Source: an uncultured SAR86 cluster bacterium (GTDB lineage Bacteria; Pseudomonadota; Gammaproteobacteria; Magnimaribacterales; AG-339-G14). From it: a stretch of 64,000 bases of DNA. Position 1 is the first letter of the stretch. Each line of letters begins with the position of its first letter. Where the stretch lies: the NCBI GenBank assembly GCA_902526045.1, contig CABZJI010000004.1, positions 62,001 through 126,000 of the forward strand, given 5' to 3'. The notes below the pieces were generated by a model. That model had not been told where the DNA came from, did not search any database, and worked only from the letters and a program-made list of their open reading frames with translations. Both the position numbers and the translations under genes were made by a program. Of this stretch, positions 63,088-64,000 are shown piece after piece.

Positions 63088-64000
63088 ATAAAATACTAGT
63101 TGTATTTGGTACACGTCCTGAGGCCATAAAGATGTGTCCCCTTGTAAACAACTTAAAACAAAATTTTGACGTTTCTGTTTGTGTTACAGCTCAACACAGA
63201 GAAATGCTTGATCAAGTTTTAGAAATTTTTGAAGTAAAACCAGATTTTGATTTAGATTCGATGAAAAATGATCAAGATTTATTTGATATTACTTCTAGGG
63301 TCTTGCTGCGATTGGGAAATATAATTGAAGAAGTAAATCCTGACCTTCTATTAGTTCATGGAGATACAACCACTACCTTAGCAAGTGCTATGGCAGCCTA
63401 TTATAAAAAAGTACCAATTGGACATGTTGAAGCTGGATTAAGAACTTATAATATACATTCTCCCTACCCAGAAGAATTTAACAGGCAAGTAGTTTCAAAA
63501 ATAGCTTCTTTAAACTTTGCACCAACCATAAAAGCAAAAAATAACTTATTGAAAGAAAAAATAGCATTAAAAAAAATCGTGGTTACTGGTAATACTGTTA
63601 TTGATGCCTTGCTAGAGATATCTAAAAAATCTGAAAAAATTATTTTTTCTGATGATATAAACAAGAGCCTGCCATTTTTATCTAATCCGGAAAAAAAAAT
63701 TATTTTAGTCACAGGTCACAGAAGAGAAAACTTTGGCGAAGGGCTTAAGCAAATATGTTTGGCGCTGAAAGAAATAAGCAAAAGAGAAGACGTAGATATC
63801 ATTTATCCTGTTCATTTGAATCCAAATGTGAAAGTTGTAGTCAATAAATACTTAAAATCCTCAAAAAACATCCATCTAATAGAACCACTTAGTTACATTT
63901 ATTTTGTGAAGTTGATGAAGCTATCAACAATTATTCTAACTGATAGTGGTGGAATTCAAGAAGAAGCCCCCAGCCTAGGAAAGCCAGTTTTAGTTATGAG
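63081..64000 (+). CDS. wecB: UDP-N-acetylglucosamine 2-epimerase (partial)
   Basis: The last frame of the window has no stop before base 64000 (306 codons seen). It opens KILVVFGTRPEAIKMCPLV, has VTAQHREMLDQVLEIF, VHGDTTTTLASAMAAYYKKVPIGHVEAGLRT, then PEEFNRQVV, VTGHRRENFG and TDSGGIQEEAPSLGKPVLVM. These are the full set of WecB motifs, lacking only the last ~60 residues. The enzyme makes UDP-ManNAc. The ATG at 63081 overlaps the heparinase-like stop by 7 bases. Confidence 0.95.
   Translation, partial: MVNKILVVFGTRPEAIKMCPLVNNLKQNFDVSVCVTAQHREMLDQVLEIFEVKPDFDLDSMKNDQDLFDITSRVLLRLGNIIEEVNPDLLLVHGDTTTTLASAMAAYYKKVPIGHVEAGLRTYNIHSPYPEEFNRQVVSKIASLNFAPTIKAKNNLLKEKIALKKIVVTGNTVIDALLEISKKSEKIIFSDDINKSLPFLSNPEKKIILVTGHRRENFGEGLKQICLALKEISKREDVDIIYPVHLNPNVKVVVNKYLKSSKNIHLIEPLSYIYFVKLMKLSTIILTDSGGIQEEAPSLGKPVLVM

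Noticed and set aside
1-64000. CRISPR arrays, insertion sequences and prophage genes.
   Set aside because: No regular repeats, transposase-like or phage-like proteins were seen anywhere in the window.

Overview
The window is AT-rich, gene-dense bacterial DNA. Genes abut or overlap almost everywhere, and no gap between genes exceeds about 130 bases. No insertion sequences, phage genes or CRISPR arrays were seen. The core gene order points to a gammaproteobacterium: ubiG beside a Gph/MupP-type phosphatase, then gyrA-serC-pheA-hisC-tyrA-aroA-cmk-rpsA-ihfB, is close to the Pseudomonas arrangement, and uvrC-pgsA-tRNA-Cys-tRNA-Leu recalls the enterobacterial one. The base composition, tight packing, and frequent GTG/TTG starts suggest a streamlined marine lineage such as SAR86. 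That last step is inference; no 16S rRNA is present.

Region 1 (1-22287) is housekeeping. It holds the 3' end of nadE; scpA-scpB-rluB (chromosome condensation and 23S rRNA pseudouridylation); a convergent phosphatase-ubiG pair on the minus strand; a three-subunit proton-translocating transhydrogenase (pntAA-pntAB-pntB); gyrA; a serine/aromatic amino-acid/histidine block (serC, pheA, hisC, tyrA, aroA) running into cmk, rpsA and ihfB; then pyrF, ggt, uvrC, an unknown 121-residue gene, and pgsA.

Region 2 (22274 to the window end) is a very large surface-polysaccharide (LPS/O-antigen type) locus, all on the + strand. Its first genes interrupt the usual pgsA-tRNA-Cys-tRNA-Leu cluster. The sub-blocks are: (a) a PLP sugar aminotransferase, a UDP-glucuronate-epimerase-like gene with an apparent AUU start, a short UDP-sugar dehydrogenase, and a Wzz-like protein; (b) the ADP-heptose genes hldD-hldE-gmhA, followed without a break by an unusual module of a GAPDH-like protein, two HAD phosphatases, a NeuA-like cytidylyltransferase, an HpcH/HpaI-type aldolase, a 2-hydroxyacid dehydrogenase, a GDPD-like protein, a cupin and two nucleotidyltransferases; (c) an ABC flippase, glycosyltransferases, a FemAB/GNAT-like gene and a polysaccharide deacetylase; (d) a WlbA-B-C-like set for a 2,3-diamino-uronic acid; (e) a CDP-sugar set (rfbF, rfbG, epimerase) leading to an 810-residue fusion of an RfbH-type dehydratase with a C-methyltransferase; (f) GtrA, GtrB and a GT-C protein, more glycosyltransferases, a Wzy-like polymerase, an alcohol dehydrogenase-Gfo fusion, a heparinase-like protein and wecB, which is cut by the window end.

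Together region 2 could make and assemble a heteropolysaccharide containing heptose, uronic acids, a diacetamido sugar and a deoxy, possibly C-methylated, sugar. No phosphoglycosyl transferase that starts the chain and no Wzx were seen inside the window. The least explained parts are the fused RfbH-methyltransferase and the GAPDH/aldolase/cytidylyltransferase module.
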